NCBI GenBank assembly: GCA_934183145.1
Contig: CAKPSA010000036.1
Location: 1 to 11,340 of the forward strand
Direction of reading: 5' to 3'
Source: an uncultured Veillonella sp.
GTDB lineage: Bacteria; Bacillota; Negativicutes; Veillonellales; Veillonellaceae
DNA length: 11,340 nucleotides
Below are positions 1 through 7,472 of this stretch, piece by piece. How positions within the stretch are numbered: position 1 is the stretch's first letter; every line of letters begins with the position of its first letter. The position numbers and the translations under genes were made by a program. The notes beneath the pieces are model-generated. The model saw nothing but the letters and a program-made list of their open reading frames with translations. It searched no databases and was not told the DNA's origin.

Positions 1-1098
1 CAAATCAACGAAGATGGCTCCATTGTTCCAACTACATCTGTTGGTAACTCTCCAACATTTGTTAGCCAAGCTAAAAAGGTAATCGTAGAAGTAAACGTAT
101 CCCAACCACTTTCCTTGGTAGGTATGCATGATATCTATGAACCACTCGATCCTCCATACCGTAAACCAATTCCATTGGAAACACCTGGTGATCGTATTGG
201 TACTGATGCAATTCCTTGTGACCCAAGCAAAATTGTAGCAGTAGTACCTTGTGATGTTCCTGATACAACAAGACCTTTGGCACCTATCGATGATGATGCA
301 AAAGCAATGAGTCAACACCTTATCCAATTCTTCGAACAAGAAATTGCAGAAGGTCGTTTGCCTAAAAACTTGCTTCCATTACAATCTGGTGTAGGTTCCG
401 TAGCAAATGCGGTAATCAGTGGTCTTGCAAAAGGTCCATTCACAGATTTGTCCATCTATACAGAAGTAATCCAAGATGGTATGTTCGACTTGATCGATGC
501 TGGTAAAGTAACTGTATGTTCCGGTACTGCATTAAGTCCTTCTCCAGATGGGTTAAAACGTTTCTATGCGAATATTGATGAATATCGTAAAAAAATCATT
601 CTTCGTCCGCAAGAAATTTCCAATAACCCTGGTATTGCTCGCCGTATTGGTGTCATTGCCATGAATACCGCTATCGAATTTGATATTTTTGGCAATGTAA
701 ACTCTACTCATATTATGGGTAGCAAAATGATGAATGGTGTTGGTGGTTCTGGTGACTTTGCACGTAGTGCATATCTCACTATTTTCTGCACTAACTCCGT
801 TGCTAAAAATGGCGACATCAGTTCTATCGTTCCATATGTATCTCATGTGGATCACCCAGAACATGACACTATGATTTTCTGTACAGAACAAGGTGTTGCT
901 GACTGCCGTGGTTTGAGCCCAGTGGAAAGAGCTCGTTTGATTATTGAAAAATGTGCTCACCCAGACTACAAACCTATGTTAACTGAATACCTAGAAAAAG
1001 CATTAGCTGCAACAAAGAATGCCCATACACCTATGTTGCTTGATGAAGCTCTTTCTTGGCATAAACGCTTCACAGAAACTGGAAGCATGAAAAAATAA
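1..1098 (+). CDS. Succinate (propionyl-CoA:succinate / acetate) CoA-transferase, acetyl-CoA hydrolase family, 5' partial
   Basis: The reading frame is open from base 1, so the gene begins upstream of the window. The last 365 codons are present, and against the usual ~500 residues of this family about 135 are missing. The product resembles the Cat1/AarC/ScpC family, which moves CoA between acyl-CoA and a carboxylate through a glutamyl-CoA thioester. The conserved core is visible: LQSGVGSVANAV (from about base 382) followed by IYTEVIQDGMFDL, whose Glu codon at 463-465 is probably the catalytic glutamate by comparison with AarC. The next gene starts 28 bp downstream and encodes methylmalonyl-CoA mutase. 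I therefore infer a role in handing CoA from propionyl-CoA to succinate, which primes the mutase substrate and releases propionate. Acetate or other acids could also be acceptors, because family members differ in acyl preference and sequence alone does not settle it. The enzyme should be cytoplasmic. Confidence 0.88.
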   Translation, partial: QINEDGSIVPTTSVGNSPTFVSQAKKVIVEVNVSQPLSLVGMHDIYEPLDPPYRKPIPLETPGDRIGTDAIPCDPSKIVAVVPCDVPDTTRPLAPIDDDAKAMSQHLIQFFEQEIAEGRLPKNLLPLQSGVGSVANAVISGLAKGPFTDLSIYTEVIQDGMFDLIDAGKVTVCSGTALSPSPDGLKRFYANIDEYRKKIILRPQEISNNPGIARRIGVIAMNTAIEFDIFGNVNSTHIMGSKMMNGVGGSGDFARSAYLTIFCTNSVAKNGDISSIVPYVSHVDHPEHDTMIFCTEQGVADCRGLSPVERARLIIEKCAHPDYKPMLTEYLEKALAATKNAHTPMLLDEALSWHKRFTETGSMKK

Positions 1099-1126
1099 CC
1101 TGTTTTTTTAGGAGGATGATGAAAAC

Positions 1127-2773
1127 ATGGCTTACGAAAACTTAAAAGCCCAAATTGCTGAGTATAACAAACTTTGTGACGAAAAAAGTGCAAAAACTCC
1201 AGAACGTCAAAATTTAAAATACAACCGTGTATACACACCAGTTGATATCGAAGGTTTTGACTATGAACGTGATTTGGGTATGCCTGGCGAATTCCCTTAC
1301 ACTCGTGGCGTACAACCTACTATGTACCGTGGTCGTTTCTGGACAATGCGTATGTATGCAGGCTTCGCTACAGCAGAAGAATCTAACAAACGTTACCGCT
1401 ACCTAATCGAGTCTGGTGCAACTGGTCTTTCCTGTGCATTCGACTTACCTACACAAATCGGTTATGACTCCGACGATGCAGTTGCAGAAGGCGAAGTTGG
1501 TAAAGTAGGTGTAGCGATTGACTCCTTGGCAGATATGGAAATCTTGTTCGACGGCATCGATCTTGGTAAAGTATCCACATCCATGACAATCAACGCTCCA
1601 GCATCCGTTTTGTTGGCAATGTACATCGCAGTAGCTGAAAAACAAGGCGTACCTTCCACAGAATTGAAAGGTACAATTCAAAATGATATTTTGAAAGAAT
1701 ACGCAGCTCGTGGTACTTACATTTTCCCACCAAAACCATCCATGCGTTTGATCACTAATATCTTCGAATATTGTTCTCAAAACGTTCCAAAATGGAACAC
1801 AATCTCCATCTCCGGTTACCATATCCGTGAAGCAGGTTCCACAGCAGCTCAAGAAATCGCATTCACAATTGCTGATGGTATCGCATACGTAGAAGCAGCT
1901 TTGAAAGCTGGTCTTGATGTTGATACATTTGCTGGTCGTCTTTCCTTCTTCTGGAATGCTCATAACAACGTACTTGAAGAAGTTGCTAAATTCCGTGCAT
2001 CCCGCCGTCTATGGGCAACAATCATGAAAGAACGTTTTGGTGCTAAAAAACCAAAATCCATGATGCTTCGTGTACATACTCAAACAGCTGGTTCCATGTT
2101 GACTGCACAACAAGTTGATAACAACATCGTTCGTGTTGCTCTTCAAACTGCAGCTGCTGTAATGGGCGGTACTCAATCCTTACATACAAACTCCCGTGAC
2201 GAAGCTTTGGCTCTTCCTACAGAAGCATCTGTACAAGTAGCTCTTCGTACACAACAAATCGTGGCTTACGAATCTGGTTTGGCTGACGTAGTTGACCCAT
2301 TGGGCGGTTCCTACTATGTAGAAGCTATGACTAACGCTATCTATGACGAAGCTATGGCATACATCAAGAAAATTGATGAAATGGGCGGCGCTGTAGTAGC
2401 AATCGAAAAAGGCTACATCCAAAAAGAAATTCAAGAATCCGCTTACAAATGGCAAATGGAAGTTGAATCTGGCTTGCGCACAATCGTTGGCGTAAACAAA
2501 TTCCAAGTTGAAGAAGAAGCTCCAAAAGACTTGCTTCGCGTAGACGCTTCCGTAGGTGTTAACCAATCTAAGAAAACTCAAGCAGTTCGTGCTAACCGCG
2601 ATCAAGCCGCAGTTGATAAAGCCTTAGCTGATTTGAAAGCTGGCGCAGCTGACGAAACTGTTAACTTGATGCCATTAATTCTTGCAGCAGTTAAAACATA
2701 TGCTACTTTGGGTGAAATTTGTAATGTATTGCGCGAAGTATTCGGTGAATACGAAGCTCATTCCACATTATAA
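1127..2773 (+). CDS. mcmA1: Methylmalonyl-CoA mutase, catalytic (N-terminal domain) subunit
   Basis: This 548-residue chain is the TIM-barrel, substrate-binding half of adenosylcobalamin-dependent methylmalonyl-CoA mutase, which interconverts succinyl-CoA and (R)-methylmalonyl-CoA by a radical mechanism. It ends where the fused enzymes would continue into the B12 domain; that domain is the next gene. Residues Tyr77 (in [13 protein letters not shown]), Arg195 (AARGTY) and His232 ([11 protein letters not shown]) align with Tyr89, Arg207 and His244 of the Propionibacterium enzyme. These mark methylmalonyl-CoA rather than isobutyryl-CoA specificity. [16 protein letters not shown] and [10 protein letters not shown] are further family signatures. 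The ATG follows TTAGGAGGATG with good spacing. Only 28 bp separate it from the CoA-transferase and 28 bp from the B12 subunit, so all three are probably cotranscribed. The enzyme is cytoplasmic and should form a complex with the small subunit at 2802. Confidence 0.95.
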   Translation: MAYENLKAQIAEYNKLCDEKSAKTPERQNLKYNRVYTPVDIEGFDYERDLGMPGEFPYTRGVQPTMYRGRFWTMRMYAGFATAEESNKRYRYLIESGATGLSCAFDLPTQIGYDSDDAVAEGEVGKVGVAIDSLADMEILFDGIDLGKVSTSMTINAPASVLLAMYIAVAEKQGVPSTELKGTIQNDILKEYAARGTYIFPPKPSMRLITNIFEYCSQNVPKWNTISISGYHIREAGSTAAQEIAFTIADGIAYVEAALKAGLDVDTFAGRLSFFWNAHNNVLEEVAKFRASRRLWATIMKERFGAKKPKSMMLRVHTQTAGSMLTAQQVDNNIVRVALQTAAAVMGGTQSLHTNSRDEALALPTEASVQVALRTQQIVAYESGLADVVDPLGGSYYVEAMTNAIYDEAMAYIKKIDEMGGAVVAIEKGYIQKEIQESAYKWQMEVESGLRTIVGVNKFQVEEEAPKDLLRVDASVGVNQSKKTQAVRANRDQAAVDKALADLKAGAADETVNLMPLILAAVKTYATLGEICNVLREVFGEYEAHSTL

Positions 2774-2801
2774 TATCGGCTAATTTCGGAGGTAATTAAT
2801 C

Positions 2802-3197
2802 ATGGCAGAAAAACGTATTAGAGTAATCGTAGCAAAACCAGGTCTTGATGGTCATGACCGTGGTGCAAAAGTAGTAGCACGCGCACTTCGCGATGCTGGT
2901 TTCGAAGTAATCTACACAGGTCTTCGTCAAACTCCAGAACAAATCGTTGAAGCAGCTCTTTCTGAAGACGTTAATGTAGTTGCATTATCCCTTCTTTCCG
3001 GTGCTCATAACACATTGTTCCCTAAAATTGTTGAACTTTTGAAAGAAAAAGGCATGGGCGATGTACTTGTAATCGGTGGTGGCGTTATTCCTGACGCTGA
3101 TATCCCTGGTTTGAAAGCAGCTGGCGTAGCAGCAGTATTCACTCCTGGTACACCAACTGGCGATATCGTTAAATTCATCAACGAAAACGTTAAATAA
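2802..3197 (+). CDS. mcmA2: Methylmalonyl-CoA mutase, cobalamin-binding (C-terminal domain) subunit
   Basis: This 131-residue protein is the free-standing B12-binding Rossmann-like domain of methylmalonyl-CoA mutase. The base-off/His-on signature DxHxxG is present as DGHDRG (Asp16, His18, Gly21). His18 is the expected lower axial ligand of cobalt. The partner motifs SLLSGAH and the Gly-rich VIGGGVIP, which accommodate the nucleotide tail in this fold, follow in the usual order. The protein starts 28 bp after the catalytic chain behind a CGGAGG ribosome binding site. Splitting the mutase into catalytic and B12 polypeptides is known in archaea and some anaerobic bacteria, and is not a frameshift: both genes have their own ribosome binding site, start and stop. 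The product must pair with the 548-residue subunit for activity and is the likely client of MeaB downstream. Confidence 0.95.
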   Translation: MAEKRIRVIVAKPGLDGHDRGAKVVARALRDAGFEVIYTGLRQTPEQIVEAALSEDVNVVALSLLSGAHNTLFPKIVELLKEKGMGDVLVIGGGVIPDADIPGLKAAGVAAVFTPGTPTGDIVKFINENVK

Positions 3198-3210
3198 TTA
3201 ATTGGGCAAG

Positions 3211-3243
3211 AGAGGAGCACAACTGAACAGTTGGCTCCCCTCT
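3211..3243 (+). other. Intercistronic hairpin between the B12 subunit and meaB
   Basis: The 66-78 bp gap between the genes holds an imperfect inverted repeat: AGAGGAGC-a-CAACT, a GAAC loop, then AGTTGGCTCCCCTCT. There is a one-base bulge on the left arm and a two-base bulge on the right. No clean T-run follows (the downstream bases read ATTCCCATATTTT), so a complete rho-independent stop seems unlikely. It could be a weak terminator, or an RNA processing or stability element that lowers meaB output relative to the mutase. Confidence 0.5.
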
Positions 3244-3275
3244 ATTCCCATATTTTAAGATAGGTGGTGAGGCGA

Positions 3276-4214
3276 GTGGATTTAGTTAAAGAACTTTTCG
3301 AAGGTTCTCGACTAGCCTTAGCACGGTCCATTACAGCTGTAGAAAACGAGTATGAAAATGCCATTGATATTATGAAGGCTATTTACCCTAAAACAGGGAA
3401 TGCACGTATTCTCGGTATTACAGGGGCCCCTGGTGCTGGTAAAAGTACGTTGACAGATAAGGTTGTTAAACATTATTTAGATCAAGGTAAGAAAATCGGC
3501 ATCGTTGCCATCGACCCAACTAGCCCATTCTCTGGTGGTGCTATCTTGGGGGACCGTATTCGAATGAATGATTTGACATTAAATGAAAATGTATTTATTC
3601 GAAGCATGGGCACGCGTGGTAGTCTTGGTGGTTTGTCCAAAAAGACTGCAGACGTTGTAAAACTCATGGATGCCTTTGGCATGGATTTAGTAATCATCGA
3701 AACAGTAGGTGTAGGTCAATCTGAAGTAGATATCGTAAAAAATGCAGATACTACATTGGTTGTACTTGTTCCTGGTCTTGGTGATGATATTCAAGCTATC
3801 AAGGCAGGTATTCTTGAAATTGGCGATGTATTTGCTATCAATAAAGCTGACCGAGATGGTTGTGATCGTTTGAATGTAGAAATTGAAATGATGCTCGACT
3901 TAGATTCTCGTGAAGTAAAATGGCGCCCACCAATTAAGCGCACAATTGCTAGTAAAGACCAAGGCGTAGATGAACTCATCGACGCTTTAGATGAACATTT
4001 TGAGTATCTTGAAGATTCTGGTGAATTGGAATCTCGTCGGGCAGAACGTACTCGTGATGAAATCATCGCAATGATTAATGAACAAATTGGTCGTTATGTA
4101 GCTGATAAAATTGTTACAAGCGACGAATTTAATAGCCAAGTGGCAGCTGTTAATGAACGCGAAAGCGATCCATATACAGTTGTTAACGGCGTAATGACAA
4201 GCGTGCTAAAGTAG
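3276..4214 (+). CDS. meaB: MeaB/ArgK-family GTPase, methylmalonyl-CoA mutase chaperone
   Basis: This is a G3E-family P-loop GTPase that gates cofactor loading and protects or reactivates methylmalonyl-CoA mutase. Numbered from the GTG at 3276 (312 residues), the Walker A loop is GAPGAGKST at residues 50-58. It is followed by DPTSPFSGGAILGDRIRM (switch region), ETVGVGQSE (Walker B/switch) and NKAD for guanine recognition. The C-terminal helical arm that mediates dimerisation in MeaB proteins is present. An in-frame GTG at 3264 would add four residues (VVRR), but it lies inside the AGGTGGTGAG Shine-Dalgarno stretch, so GTG 3276 at about 8 nt spacing is the better start. The gene's position beside both mutase subunits supports MeaB over the old label 'ArgK/LAO transport ATPase'. 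GTG initiation and the upstream hairpin suggest lower expression than the mutase, which suits a chaperone. Confidence 0.92.
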   Translation: MDLVKELFEGSRLALARSITAVENEYENAIDIMKAIYPKTGNARILGITGAPGAGKSTLTDKVVKHYLDQGKKIGIVAIDPTSPFSGGAILGDRIRMNDLTLNENVFIRSMGTRGSLGGLSKKTADVVKLMDAFGMDLVIIETVGVGQSEVDIVKNADTTLVVLVPGLGDDIQAIKAGILEIGDVFAINKADRDGCDRLNVEIEMMLDLDSREVKWRPPIKRTIASKDQGVDELIDALDEHFEYLEDSGELESRRAERTRDEIIAMINEQIGRYVADKIVTSDEFNSQVAAVNERESDPYTVVNGVMTSVLK

Positions 4215-4265
4215 ACGGCGACTACATAGCATTAGAGATTTAGCCTTATAAAGGAGATAATCGAA

Positions 4266-4688
4266 ATGGCTTTTAAAGTATTACAAGTGGATCACATCGG
4301 TATTGGTGTTAATGATTTAGCAGCAACTAAAGAATTCTATAAAAATGCATTGGGTATTGAACATCTTCCTGAAGATGAAGTGGTTGAAGAACAAAAAGTA
4401 AAAGTATCCTTCTTCCCATGTGGCGATGCTGAACTTGAATTCTTAGAAACTACAACTCCAGATGGCCCTATTGGTAAATTCATTGAAAAAAATGGCGGCC
4501 GTGATGGTATCCAACACGTTGCATTGCGCGTTGATAATATTGAAAATGCTATTGCTGATTTGATGGCTAAAGGCGTTCGTATGATTGACGAAAAACCTCG
4601 TTACGGTGCAGGCGGTTCCTCCATTGCTTTCTTACATCCAAAAGCAACAGGCGGCGTATTGCTTGAATTATGTCAACGTATGAAATAA
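4266..4688 (+). CDS. mce: Methylmalonyl-CoA epimerase
   Basis: This 140-residue protein of the vicinal-oxygen-chelate (glyoxalase) superfamily interconverts (R)- and (S)-methylmalonyl-CoA, linking the mutase to the decarboxylase. Two beta-alpha-beta-beta-beta modules can be followed. The first starts at VDHIGIGVNDL (His10) and the second at IQHVALRVDNI (His84), ending in GGVLLELCQ (Glu134). His10, His84 and Glu134 match three of the four metal ligands of the Propionibacterium enzyme. The fourth, a Gln there, is probably Glu58 (AELEFLE) here, a common variant. The ATG follows AAAGGAGATAATCGAA. It lies 51 bp after meaB and is probably the last gene of the mutase block, since a new promoter appears in the 151-bp gap before mmdA. 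A generic glyoxalase-like enzyme would be the alternative, but the context makes that unlikely. Confidence 0.94.
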   Translation: MAFKVLQVDHIGIGVNDLAATKEFYKNALGIEHLPEDEVVEEQKVKVSFFPCGDAELEFLETTTPDGPIGKFIEKNGGRDGIQHVALRVDNIENAIADLMAKGVRMIDEKPRYGAGGSSIAFLHPKATGGVLLELCQRMK

Positions 4689-4776
4689 TACAGTATCCAA
4701 TTCACATCATTATGTATGAGTAATAGATATACATATTCATATAATCACTAGTTATATGTTAAATATGTATGCATGC

Positions 4777-4805
4777 TTGAACTTTAATTATTAATGAAAT
4801 AAAAT
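4777..4805 (+). promoter_or_regulatory. Sigma70-type promoter for the mmd operon
   Basis: TTGAAC (4777-4782) and TAAAAT (4800-4805) are separated by exactly 17 bp in the AT-rich 151-bp gap between mce and mmdA. A start near 4812 would give a leader of about 28 nt containing the TTTGGAGGTG ribosome binding site of mmdA. No convincing terminator lies between mce and this site, so readthrough from the mutase genes could also contribute. This is inferred from the consensus match only. Confidence 0.6.
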
Positions 4806-4839
4806 GATACTGTAACAAGTTTTATTTGGAGGTGCTATA

Positions 4840-6369
4840 ATGGCAACAGTGCAAGAAAAAATCGAGTTATTGCACGAAAAACTAGCTAAAGTTAAAGCTG
4901 GTGGCGGTGAAAAACGCGTTGAGAAACAACATGCTCAAGGCAAAATGACTGCTCGTGAACGTTTGGCTAAATTGTTCGATGATAACTCTTTCGTTGAACT
5001 TGATCAATTCGTTAAACATCGTTGTGTTAACTTCGGTCAAGAAAAGAAAGAATTACCAGGCGAAGGTGTAGTAACTGGTTATGGTACTATTGACGGTCGT
5101 TTAGTATATGCATTCGCACAAGATTTCACTGTAGAAGGTGGTTCCCTTGGTGAAATGCATGCAGCTAAAATCGTTAAAGTACAACGTTTAGCAATGAAAA
5201 TGGGTGCTCCTATCATTGGTATCAATGATTCCGGCGGTGCTCGTATTCAAGAAGCTGTAGATGCTCTTGCTGGTTACGGTAAAATTTTCTTTGAAAATAC
5301 AAATGCATCTGGCGTTATTCCACAAATTTCCGTAATCATGGGTCCATGTGCAGGCGGTGCTGTATATTCTCCAGCATTGACTGACTTCATCTACATGGTT
5401 AAACATACATCTCAAATGTTCATCACTGGCCCTGCAGTTATCAAATCTGTAACTGGTGAAGAAGTAACAGCTGAAGACCTTGGTGGTGCAATGGCTCACA
5501 ACTCCGTATCTGGTGTTGCTCACTTTGCAGCTGAAGACGAAGATGATTGCATCGCTCAAATTCGCTACTTATTAGGCTTCTTGCCATCCAATAACATGGA
5601 AGACGCTCCATTAGTAGATACTGGTGATGATCCAACTCGTGAAGACGAAGGCTTGAACAGCTTGTTGCCAGATAACAGTAACATGCCATACGACATGAAA
5701 GATGTTATCGCAGCTACTGTAGATAATGGCGAATACTATGAAGTACAACCATTCTATGCTACAAACATTATTACTTGTTTCGCACGTTTTGACGGTCAAT
5801 CCGTTGGTATCATTGCTAACCAACCAAAAGTAATGGCTGGTTGCTTGGACATCAATGCATCCGACAAATCTTCTCGTTTCATCCGTTTCTGTGATGCTTT
5901 CAATATTCCAATCGTTAACTTCGTTGACGTTCCTGGTTTCTTGCCTGGCACAAATCAAGAATGGGGCGGTATCATTCGTCATGGTGCTAAAATGTTGTAT
6001 GCTTACTCTGAAGCAACAGTACCAAAAATTACTGTTATCACTCGTAAAGCATACGGCGGTTCTTACCTCGCTATGTGTTCCCAAGATTTGGGCGCTGACC
6101 AAGTATACGCTTGGCCTACATCCGAAATCGCTGTAATGGGTCCTGCTGGTGCAGCTAACATCATCTTCAAAAAAGATGAAGATAAAGATGCTAAAACAGC
6201 AAAATACGTAGAAGAATTTGCAACTCCATACAAAGCTGCAGAACGTGGCTTCGTAGACGTTGTAATCGAACCAAAACAAACTCGTCCAGCAGTTATCAAC
6301 GCTTTGGCAATGCTTGCAAGCAAACGCGAAAACCGTGCTCCAAAGAAACATGGTAATATTCCATTATAA
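4840..6369 (+). CDS. mmdA: Methylmalonyl-CoA decarboxylase alpha subunit (carboxyltransferase)
   Basis: This 509-residue protein carries out the carboxyltransferase step of the Na+ pump: the carboxyl group of (S)-methylmalonyl-CoA is moved to biotin on MmdC, leaving propionyl-CoA. It has the tandem crotonase-like halves of acyl-CoA carboxylase beta chains. The N-terminal half carries [11 protein letters not shown] and [14 protein letters not shown]. The C-terminal half carries [25 protein letters not shown] and [18 protein letters not shown]. The glycine-rich segments form the oxyanion holes in this family. No membrane segment is evident, so it should be the peripheral cytoplasmic subunit held by MmdD/MmdE. 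Acetyl- or propionyl-CoA carboxylase beta subunits have the same fold, but the following mmdDECB genes and the absence of a biotin carboxylase gene identify it as a decarboxylase. The ATG follows TTTGGAGGTGCTATA. Confidence 0.95.
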   Translation: MATVQEKIELLHEKLAKVKAGGGEKRVEKQHAQGKMTARERLAKLFDDNSFVELDQFVKHRCVNFGQEKKELPGEGVVTGYGTIDGRLVYAFAQDFTVEGGSLGEMHAAKIVKVQRLAMKMGAPIIGINDSGGARIQEAVDALAGYGKIFFENTNASGVIPQISVIMGPCAGGAVYSPALTDFIYMVKHTSQMFITGPAVIKSVTGEEVTAEDLGGAMAHNSVSGVAHFAAEDEDDCIAQIRYLLGFLPSNNMEDAPLVDTGDDPTREDEGLNSLLPDNSNMPYDMKDVIAATVDNGEYYEVQPFYATNIITCFARFDGQSVGIIANQPKVMAGCLDINASDKSSRFIRFCDAFNIPIVNFVDVPGFLPGTNQEWGGIIRHGAKMLYAYSEATVPKITVITRKAYGGSYLAMCSQDLGADQVYAWPTSEIAVMGPAGAANIIFKKDEDKDAKTAKYVEEFATPYKAAERGFVDVVIEPKQTRPAVINALAMLASKRENRAPKKHGNIPL

Positions 6370-6373
6370 TTCG

Positions 6374-6396
6374 ATTCGATAACAAGATCATCGAAT
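6374..6396 (+). other. Small inverted repeat after mmdA
   Basis: ATTCGAT (6374-6380) and ATCGAAT (6390-6396) form a perfect 7-bp stem around a 9-nt loop, five bases after the mmdA stop. No T-run follows directly. It may protect the 3' end of the mmdA cistron or mark a processing point in the polycistronic RNA. The stem is modest, so chance is possible. Confidence 0.4.
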
Positions 6397-6406
6397 TTGG
6401 GAGATA

Positions 6407-6433
6407 CCTTTCTTTACTACTTTTTTAGAAAGG
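6407..6433 (+). promoter_or_regulatory. Hairpin that pairs the mmdD Shine-Dalgarno
   Basis: CCTTTCT (6407-6413) is perfectly complementary to AGAAAGG (6427-6433), with a 13-nt loop. The right arm is most of the AGAAAGGGG ribosome binding site of mmdD, which starts at 6443. Folding would mask the site and could hold MmdD synthesis below or in step with that of MmdA. The base pairing is visible; the regulatory role is inferred. Confidence 0.45.
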
Positions 6434-6442
6434 GGAATGATT

Positions 6443-6787
6443 ATGGAAGGACAAGCAGTTACTACCAATCCTTGGTTAATCATGGCCATTAATATGACAG
6501 TTGTATTTGTTGTGTTGATTCTTTTAGGCATTTTAATGACTATCGTTCATTTGATTGACCCAACTAAGAAGAAAAAAGAAGTACCGGCAAGTGCACCTGT
6601 TGCAGCTCCAGCAGCTACTCCAGTGGCTACACCAAGTGCATCTGCTCAAAATGAGGATGAAGTAGTAGCAGCTATCGTAGGTGCCATTGTGGCGATGGGG
6701 TATTCATCTGAACAAATTGCATCTATTCGACCTACAGCAACCAGCGCTAAATGGCGTTTGGAAGGTCGTTTAAGCGGTAGAGGTTAA
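6443..6787 (+). CDS. mmdD: Methylmalonyl-CoA decarboxylase delta subunit (membrane anchor/assembly)
   Basis: This is the small membrane subunit that tethers and helps assemble the decarboxylase. From the ATG at 6443 it has 114 residues, in three parts. A single hydrophobic helix (about residues 9-33, WLIMAINMTVVFVVLILLGI onward) comes first. After it lie a basic KKKKE stretch and an Ala/Pro/Thr-rich linker (about 40-65). A conserved C-terminal segment runs from DEVVAAIVGAIVAMGY to WRLEGRLSGRG. This N-in-membrane, flexible-linker, soluble-tail plan matches the OadG/delta chains of Na+-translocating decarboxylases. The tail is about 57% identical over roughly 42 positions to MmdE, encoded immediately downstream. 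An in-frame ATG two codons earlier (6437) lies only one base after the AGAAAGGGG ribosome binding site, whereas 6443 has 7 nt spacing and is preferred. Confidence 0.92.
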   Translation: MEGQAVTTNPWLIMAINMTVVFVVLILLGILMTIVHLIDPTKKKKEVPASAPVAAPAATPVATPSASAQNEDEVVAAIVGAIVAMGYSSEQIASIRPTATSAKWRLEGRLSGRG

Positions 6788-6810
6788 TAAAATTTTAGGA
6801 GGCATTTGTA

Positions 6811-6978
6811 ATGAGCAATGCTACAAAAACTAACGGTAAAGCTCCATCTCAAGATGTAGTAGCAGTAATCGTTGGTGCATTAGCGGCAATGGGTTATTCC
6901 GCTGATCAAATCGCGCATATCCGTCCAATCGTAAGCTATAATTGGAAAATGGAAGGACGTTTGCGCGGTAATCGATAA
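6811..6978 (+). CDS. mmdE: Methylmalonyl-CoA decarboxylase epsilon subunit (55 aa)
   Basis: This is a short but clear gene: ATG at 6811, TAA at 6976-6978, with AGGAGG at 6797-6802 giving 8 nt spacing. The 55-residue product begins MSNATKTNGK and ends MEGRLRGNR. It is basic and soluble with no membrane helix. Residues 15 to the end repeat the C-terminal domain of MmdD (VV-A-IVGA--AMGYS--QIA-IRP...W--EGRL-G), so it arose by partial duplication of mmdD or by loss of its anchor. A 55-residue epsilon subunit in exactly this position is characteristic of the Veillonella enzyme, where it is reported to stabilise the complex. It lies 23 bp after mmdD. Standard length cut-offs would miss it. Confidence 0.93.
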   Translation: MSNATKTNGKAPSQDVVAVIVGALAAMGYSADQIAHIRPIVSYNWKMEGRLRGNR

Positions 6979-7015
6979 GATTATTGGCTTATTTTAGATA
7001 ATCGATACGATTATC
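6969..7015 (+). repeat. Imperfect 17-bp direct repeat overlapping the mmdE stop, second copy palindromic
   Basis: TAATCGATAAGATTATT (6969-6985) recurs 30 bp later as TAATCGATACGATTATC (6999-7015), with 15 of 17 bases identical. The first copy contains the last codons and stop of mmdE. The second contains a perfect hairpin, GATAATCG-ATA-CGATTATC (6997-7015). It may be a local duplication that created an RNA stem between mmdE and mmdC, or a protein-binding site; nothing in the sequence decides between these. Confidence 0.5.
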
Positions 7016-7047
7016 CAATTTATATGTGTAATGAAATTTATAAGTAT

Positions 7048-7064
7048 TGTGTAGGAACTACACA
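7048..7064 (+). other. Compact hairpin just upstream of the mmdC ribosome binding site
   Basis: TGTGTAG-GAA-CTACACA forms a perfect 7-bp stem with a 3-nt loop. It is followed by TTTT and then the GGAGG of mmdC (7069-7073). The short T-run makes it look like a minimal terminator, but the stem is short and the downstream gene must be expressed. A leaky terminator, or a 5' stem that protects the mmdC message, is more plausible. Confidence 0.45.
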
Positions 7065-7081
7065 TTTTGGAGGAATTTAAG

Positions 7082-7465
7082 ATGAAAAAATTCAACGTTA
7101 CAGTAAATGGTACAGCATATGATGTAGAAGTTAATGAAGTAAAAGCAGCAGCTCCTGCAGCGGCTCCTAAAGCAGCTCCAGCTGCAGCTCCTAAAGCAGC
7201 TCCTGCACCAGCACCAGCTCCAGCTGCAGCAGCAGCTCCAGTTCCAGCAGGTGCTGAAACTGTAAAAGCTCCAATGCCTGGTAAAATCTTATCTGTAGCA
7301 GTATCCGCTGGCCAAGCAGTTAAAAAAGGCGAAACTTTGTTGATTCTTGAAGCTATGAAAATGCAAAACGAAATCGCAGCTCCTCATGATGCTGTAGTTG
7401 CAGAAGTTCGCGTAGCTGCTAACCAAACTGTATCCACTGGCGACGACATGGTTGTTCTTGGTTAA
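7082..7465 (+). CDS. mmdC: Methylmalonyl-CoA decarboxylase gamma subunit (biotin carrier)
   Basis: This 127-residue biotinyl protein accepts the carboxyl group from MmdA and delivers it to MmdB. Residues 1-20 (MKKFNVTVNGTAYDVEVNEV) form the usual N-terminal beta segment of such carriers. Residues 22-57 are an Ala/Pro/Lys swinging linker. Residues 60-127 are the biotinyl/lipoyl fold, with APMPGKI and the biotinylation motif EAMKMQNE; Lys93 is the attachment site. The linker DNA contains a tandem 24-bp repeat (7163-7186 and 7187-7210, 21 of 24 identical) encoding APKAAPAA/APKAAPAP. ATG 7082 follows GGAGGAATTTAAG. An in-frame TTG at 7067 overlaps the ribosome binding site region and would add an unlikely MEEFK, so it is rejected. 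The protein should be cytoplasmic, bound to the membrane complex. Confidence 0.95.
   Translation: MKKFNVTVNGTAYDVEVNEVKAAAPAAAPKAAPAAAPKAAPAPAPAPAAAAAPVPAGAETVKAPMPGKILSVAVSAGQAVKKGETLLILEAMKMQNEIAAPHDAVVAEVRVAANQTVSTGDDMVVLG
7163..7210 (+). repeat. Tandem 24-bp repeat in the mmdC linker
   Basis: Two adjacent 24-bp units that differ at three bases encode eight-residue Ala/Pro/Lys blocks. In-frame gain or loss of a unit would change linker length without disrupting the biotin domain, so this is a likely spot for strain-to-strain length variation. Confidence 0.7.
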
Positions 7466-7472
7466 TACCAAG

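Noticed and set aside
1445..1963. Minus-strand open frame opposite the mutase catalytic subunit
   Set aside because: Low-complexity, Cys-rich translation typical of antisense shadows, inside a gene with conserved active-site residues.
1127..3197. A frameshift splitting methylmalonyl-CoA mutase
   Set aside because: Both halves have their own start, stop and ribosome binding site, and a domain boundary at the expected place. Separate subunits are a known arrangement.
4689..4776. Terminator or riboswitch between mce and mmdA
   Set aside because: The segment is AT-rich with only weak, overlapping inverted repeats (for example around 4770-4776). There is no GC-rich stem, no T-run after a stem and no recognisable aptamer.
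5611..6351. Long open frame on the minus strand (about 246 codons) opposite mmdA
   Set aside because: Its translation is rich in Cys, Phe, Ser and Trp without any recognisable motif, as expected from the complement of a codon-biased gene. It has no family likeness, and mmdA is certain.
7067..7081. TTG at 7067 as an earlier start for mmdC
   Set aside because: It falls within the TTTTGGAGG ribosome binding site region. ATG 7082 has correct spacing and gives the standard carrier N-terminus MKKFNVTVNG.
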